Assembly (NCBI GenBank): GCA_022793875.1
Contig: JAAWDR010000052.1
Location: 1 to 56,311, forward strand
Reading direction: 5' to 3'
Origin: Clostridia bacterium
GTDB taxonomy: Bacteria > Bacillota > Clostridia > TANB77 > CAG-508
Length of the DNA stretch: 56,311 bases
Program-made: the position numbers and the translations under genes
Notes under the pieces: model-generated
Database searches by the model: none
Told to the model about the DNA's origin: nothing
Seen by the model: the letters and a program-made list of their open reading frames with translations, nothing else
Shown: positions 54,290 through 56,311 of the stretch, in pieces
How the letters are laid out: each line of letters opens with the position of its first letter
Position numbering within the stretch: position 1 is the stretch's first letter

Positions 54290-54673
54290 TTATTCAGTTA
54301 ATCTGGCTAAATCACCAACTCGAATAACTAAATCATTAGAAAAACCTCCTGTTATTTGTGTTTTATCAACATTTAAAGAAATAGGCTCACTTTTAAAAGA
54401 TAACTGTTCTTTAGCAAATGCTGCAAGAGATGGTATGGAAGTTTTTATAAGTTTTTGGCAGATACACATTTTAGGAAATACTGCAACTACTGTTACAATA
54501 TCTTTAATAGTATCTAATGTTCCAAGAGATTTTTTTGTACTTTCATCTATAACCTCATCACCTCTAACAAATATTTCAAACTTATCTCCTTTTTTTATAT
54601 AGTTTTCTTTTCCAGCATTTATAAGAATGTTTTCGATATCTATTATTTTTAAGACTTTATATGTTTCTTCCAT
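54290..54673 (-). CDS. Hypothetical phage protein, 127 aa
   Basis: A 127-residue protein of unknown function. It has a beta-rich N-terminal half (YKVLKIIDIENILINAGKEN, then KGDKFEIFVRGDEV), VTVVAVFPKMCICQKLI, and the ending TGGFSNDLVIRVGDLARLTE. The pattern resembles outer surface or FlgT-C-like beta folds but I cannot assign it. Its start overlaps the 3' end of the next upstream gene by 17 bases, so they are cotranscribed with the repressor. Confidence 0.75.
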   Translation of the reverse strand: MEETYKVLKIIDIENILINAGKENYIKKGDKFEIFVRGDEVIDESTKKSLGTLDTIKDIVTVVAVFPKMCICQKLIKTSIPSLAAFAKEQLSFKSEPISLNVDKTQITGGFSNDLVIRVGDLARLTE

Positions 54674-55118
54674 TGTTATTTTCTCCTTTCAATTTATTTA
54701 AATGTTCAATAGATAAATACAATAACGATTGTATGTTTTTTAATTGTTCTGTTTCTGTTGATGAATTTTTTGTTAAGCATGTTACTATAAAGAGATTTAA
54801 AGTTTCTATAAATTTTTCATATTCAGAAATTATTATATCTTTGTTTTTTATTTCATATATTCTTGTATTATATCTATTATCCAGTTCAGTAAATTTTTGA
54901 TAAAAACTTAAATATTTCTTATATAACTTATTCCAATTAATAATATATTTTATTAAATTCCAAAACAGAAAAAACAATATCAAACCGATTATAATTGTCA
55001 AAAATAAAATATCAGATATATGATTACTAAAGGCAAAACAAACAATAATACTAAGTACTATACTAATATTACCCCATATAGGAGTAGTAAAAAAATTGGG
55101 TTTATTTAATTTCTCCAT
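54657..55118 (-). CDS. Hypothetical phage membrane protein, 153 aa
   Basis: The start is ATG 55118, after AAGGAGCA; the frame is open further upstream without a ribosome site. The product has two membrane helices near the N-terminus (ISIVLSIIVCFAFSNHISD and ILFLTIIIGLILFFLFWNLI), then a charged coiled coil (LYKKYLSFYQKFTELDNRYN). Such repressor-linked membrane proteins may give superinfection immunity, but that is only a guess from position. Confidence 0.75.
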   Translation of the reverse strand: MEKLNKPNFFTTPIWGNISIVLSIIVCFAFSNHISDILFLTIIIGLILFFLFWNLIKYIINWNKLYKKYLSFYQKFTELDNRYNTRIYEIKNKDIIISEYEKFIETLNLFIVTCLTKNSSTETEQLKNIQSLLYLSIEHLNKLKGENNNGRNI

Positions 55119-55128
55119 ATATTGCTCC

Positions 55129-55785
55129 TTATTTAAATTGATTTCTTTTCCTAGCTTCAACAACTTTACCAATTACTTGAACTGGTATTTTTTTCATGTC
55201 TTCGTTAGAAAAGTGTCTTACTGGATAATAAGGGTTCATTGCTATTAAATCAATACCATCTTCCATTCTAACAACTTTTTTTACAGTTGCTTCATCACCA
55301 TTAATTAATATAATACATGTATTACCACTCTCAAAATCATCTTGTCTATGTATTATAGCTATATCTCCATCATCAAAAAGTGGTTCCATACTATTACCTG
55401 TTATTTGTAGTGCATAGTAATTTTCAGGGTCAGAAGGAGTATAATCTAAATATGTATAACCAATTTTGTTTTCTTCTGCTAAATAATCATATCCAGCCTT
55501 TACTGTGCCTAAAATAGGTATTCTTGTTTGTTTAATATCTTTTATAGGAATAGCTTTCATTGGAACATCATAACCCATTAACCATAAAGTATTGACATTA
55601 TAGATTTCTGCTAAATATTTTACTGTAGTAATTTTTGGAGCCATTTCTGCATTCATATATCTATATATAGTAGATTTACTTTTTATTCCTAGTTTATTTG
55701 CTAATATGTTTATATCTGTATTATATTCTTTTATTAGATTAGACAACCTTTTAGCAAATTTATCTAATATAATTTCTTCATTCAT
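55129..55785 (-). CDS. Phage repressor, HTH plus S24 peptidase (CI/LexA-like)
   Basis: The start is ATG 55785, after GAGGTG; 29 upstream in-frame codons have no ribosome site and cross the promoter. The 218-residue protein has an HTH domain (ANKLGIKSKSTIYRYMNAEM) and a C-terminal self-cleaving domain. Cleavage would be near the AG in GTVKAGYDYLAEE, with catalytic Ser in ITGNSMEPLFDDGD and Lys in DEATVKKVVRM. It should hold the lysogenic state and be cleaved after DNA damage. Confidence 0.93.
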   Translation of the reverse strand: MNEEIILDKFAKRLSNLIKEYNTDINILANKLGIKSKSTIYRYMNAEMAPKITTVKYLAEIYNVNTLWLMGYDVPMKAIPIKDIKQTRIPILGTVKAGYDYLAEENKIGYTYLDYTPSDPENYYALQITGNSMEPLFDDGDIAIIHRQDDFESGNTCIILINGDEATVKKVVRMEDGIDLIAMNPYYPVRHFSNEDMKKIPVQVIGKVVEARKRNQFK

Positions 55786-55803
55786 ACAAAACACCTCAAA
55801 TGT

Positions 55804-55832
55804 ATTATATAATAAAATTTTTCGTTTTGCAA
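55804..55832 (-). promoter_or_regulatory. Repressor promoter with overlapping operator
   Basis: On the minus strand, TTGCAA (55827-55832), 17 bases, TATAAT (55804-55809). AGTTGCAAAACG, a variant of the operator at 55899, covers the -35 box, so the repressor likely controls itself. Confidence 0.7.
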
Positions 55833-55865
55833 CTAAAATTTTTATATTTTTTTTGCAAAAAGCTA

Positions 55866-55911
55866 TTGACAAAATAAAAATATTAATATATATTATAGTT
55901 GCGAAACGCGA
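55866..55911 (+). promoter_or_regulatory. Rightward phage promoter with operator
   Basis: TTGACA (55866-55871), 17 bases, TATATT (55889-55894). The operator TTGCGAAACGCGA (55899-55911) lies at the transcription start. Confidence 0.75.
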
Positions 55912-55930
55912 AAAAGAAAGGAGGAAAAGT

Positions 55931-56149
55931 ATGAAACAAAAAAATAAATATCGAGAACTCGTGGAATTGAAAGGACTATTAAGAGAGAAAAAGATAAATT
56001 ATGAAACTTTATCTAAAAAATTGAAAATGTCTTTAAGTTCGTTATCTAATAAGATTAATGGAAAATCAATATTTAATATTGTCGAAATTGCTAATATAGT
56101 AAAAATAGTAGGAATACAAAAAGAAGATATACCAGCATATTTTTTTTAA
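55931..56149 (+). CDS. Cro-like HTH protein, 72 aa
   Basis: A 72-residue helix-turn-helix protein (VELKGLLREKKINYETLSKK, then LSSLSNKINGKSIFNIVEI) divergent from the repressor, the place and size of Cro. ATG 55931 follows AAGGAGG. The frame is open far upstream (from 55706) but that part overlaps the repressor and its promoter. Confidence 0.88.
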   Translation: MKQKNKYRELVELKGLLREKKINYETLSKKLKMSLSSLSNKINGKSIFNIVEIANIVKIVGIQKEDIPAYFF

Positions 56150-56157
56150 ACATCTAG

Positions 56158-56170
56158 TTGCGAAACGCAA
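56158..56170 (+). promoter_or_regulatory. Repressor operator, perfect palindrome
   Basis: TTGCG-AAA-CGCAA, a perfect palindrome between the Cro-like gene and the next gene; near-identical to 55899-55911. Confidence 0.75.
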
Positions 56171-56189
56171 AAAGAAAGGAGGAAAAGAT

Positions 56190-56311
56190 ATGGAAGAAAT
56201 AACTAAAAAAGACATAAAAATATTGAATAATATTATTAAAGAATATGCTGAGAAACAATTTATACTATTAGGCTTAAAAGAAGCTTTTCCAGAAGTGATA
56301 CAAGATATACA
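56190..56311 (+). CDS. Phage early protein, partial (3' end outside window)
   Basis: ATG 56190 follows AAAGGAGG. The 40 visible residues (MEEITKKDIKILNNIIKEYA, then EKQFILLGLKEAFP) are helical and charged. They are not enough to assign a function. Confidence 0.7.
   Translation, partial: MEEITKKDIKILNNIIKEYAEKQFILLGLKEAFPEVIQDI

Overview
The window is AT-rich DNA (well under 35 % GC by eye) from a Gram-positive, spore-forming relative of the Clostridia. Evidence for this is the mraZ-rsmH-ftsL-spoVD division cluster, a meso-diaminopimelate type MurE, sporulation-type wall enzymes (CwlD-like amidase, PdaB-like deacetylase, SpoVD-like PBP with a PASTA domain), pyruvate formate-lyase with its activase, RicT, and strong AAGGAGG ribosome sites with frequent TTG and GTG starts. 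No tRNA, rRNA or CRISPR array was seen.

Layout. 1-2.4 kb: end of tuf, a small orphan gene, plsX and acpP. 2.4-11.4 kb: a D,D-carboxypeptidase, a 1466-residue thioester-domain surface protein, an Ig-like membrane protein, a GGDEF protein and a CwlD-like amidase. 11.4-15.2 kb: a radical SAM gene divergent from an oxidoreductase-methyltransferase-phosphatase operon. 15.2-22.8 kb: PdaB, a two-OB-fold SSB-like protein, a membrane protein, two pseudouridine synthases, an S1 protein and a winged-helix-like protein. 23-28.4 kb: a foreign-looking membrane protein, pflBA and an XRE regulator. 28.7-33.1 kb: the division cluster. 33.2-42.9 kb: a block that splits it (nuclease, glycosyltransferases, aldo-keto reductase, LemA/TPM island, pyrBI). 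43.2-52.7 kb: murE, mraY, ftsW, murG, a histidine kinase, lepB, holB, ricT and a ferredoxin. 52.7 kb to the end: the left end of a prophage with a serine recombinase and an S24 repressor switch.

The main discovery candidate concerns the codon CGG. Seven conserved genes are broken by one-base frame changes: plsX, the cwlD-like gene (twice), the pdaB-like gene, a Replic_Relax-like gene, spoVD/ftsI, ftsW and holB. All eight breaks are at an in-frame CGG. Skipping its C makes the ribosome read GGN (glycine) and restores the family sequence, usually at a conserved glycine. I scanned every CGG by eye. No gene of the host-like set uses CGG as an in-frame arginine codon, and I found no frame break elsewhere. 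In-frame CGG read as arginine occurs only in a few genes that look foreign (383-799, 11437-12291, 23005-24723, 38450-39220, 39404-41281). This suggests that CGG is unassigned or hungry in this lineage and that CGGN is read as one glycine, by +1 frameshifting or by a four-base-reading tRNA-Gly. A systematic sequencing artefact is the main alternative.

Other structure includes long perfect inverted repeats with GGGAC heads (REP-like), two palindrome-flanked hairpin elements sharing a CGGTCCCCAC end, and an intergenic structured element present twice with covarying stems. There are also MraZ boxes before mraZ, phage operators, and a candidate small RNA beside the integrase.
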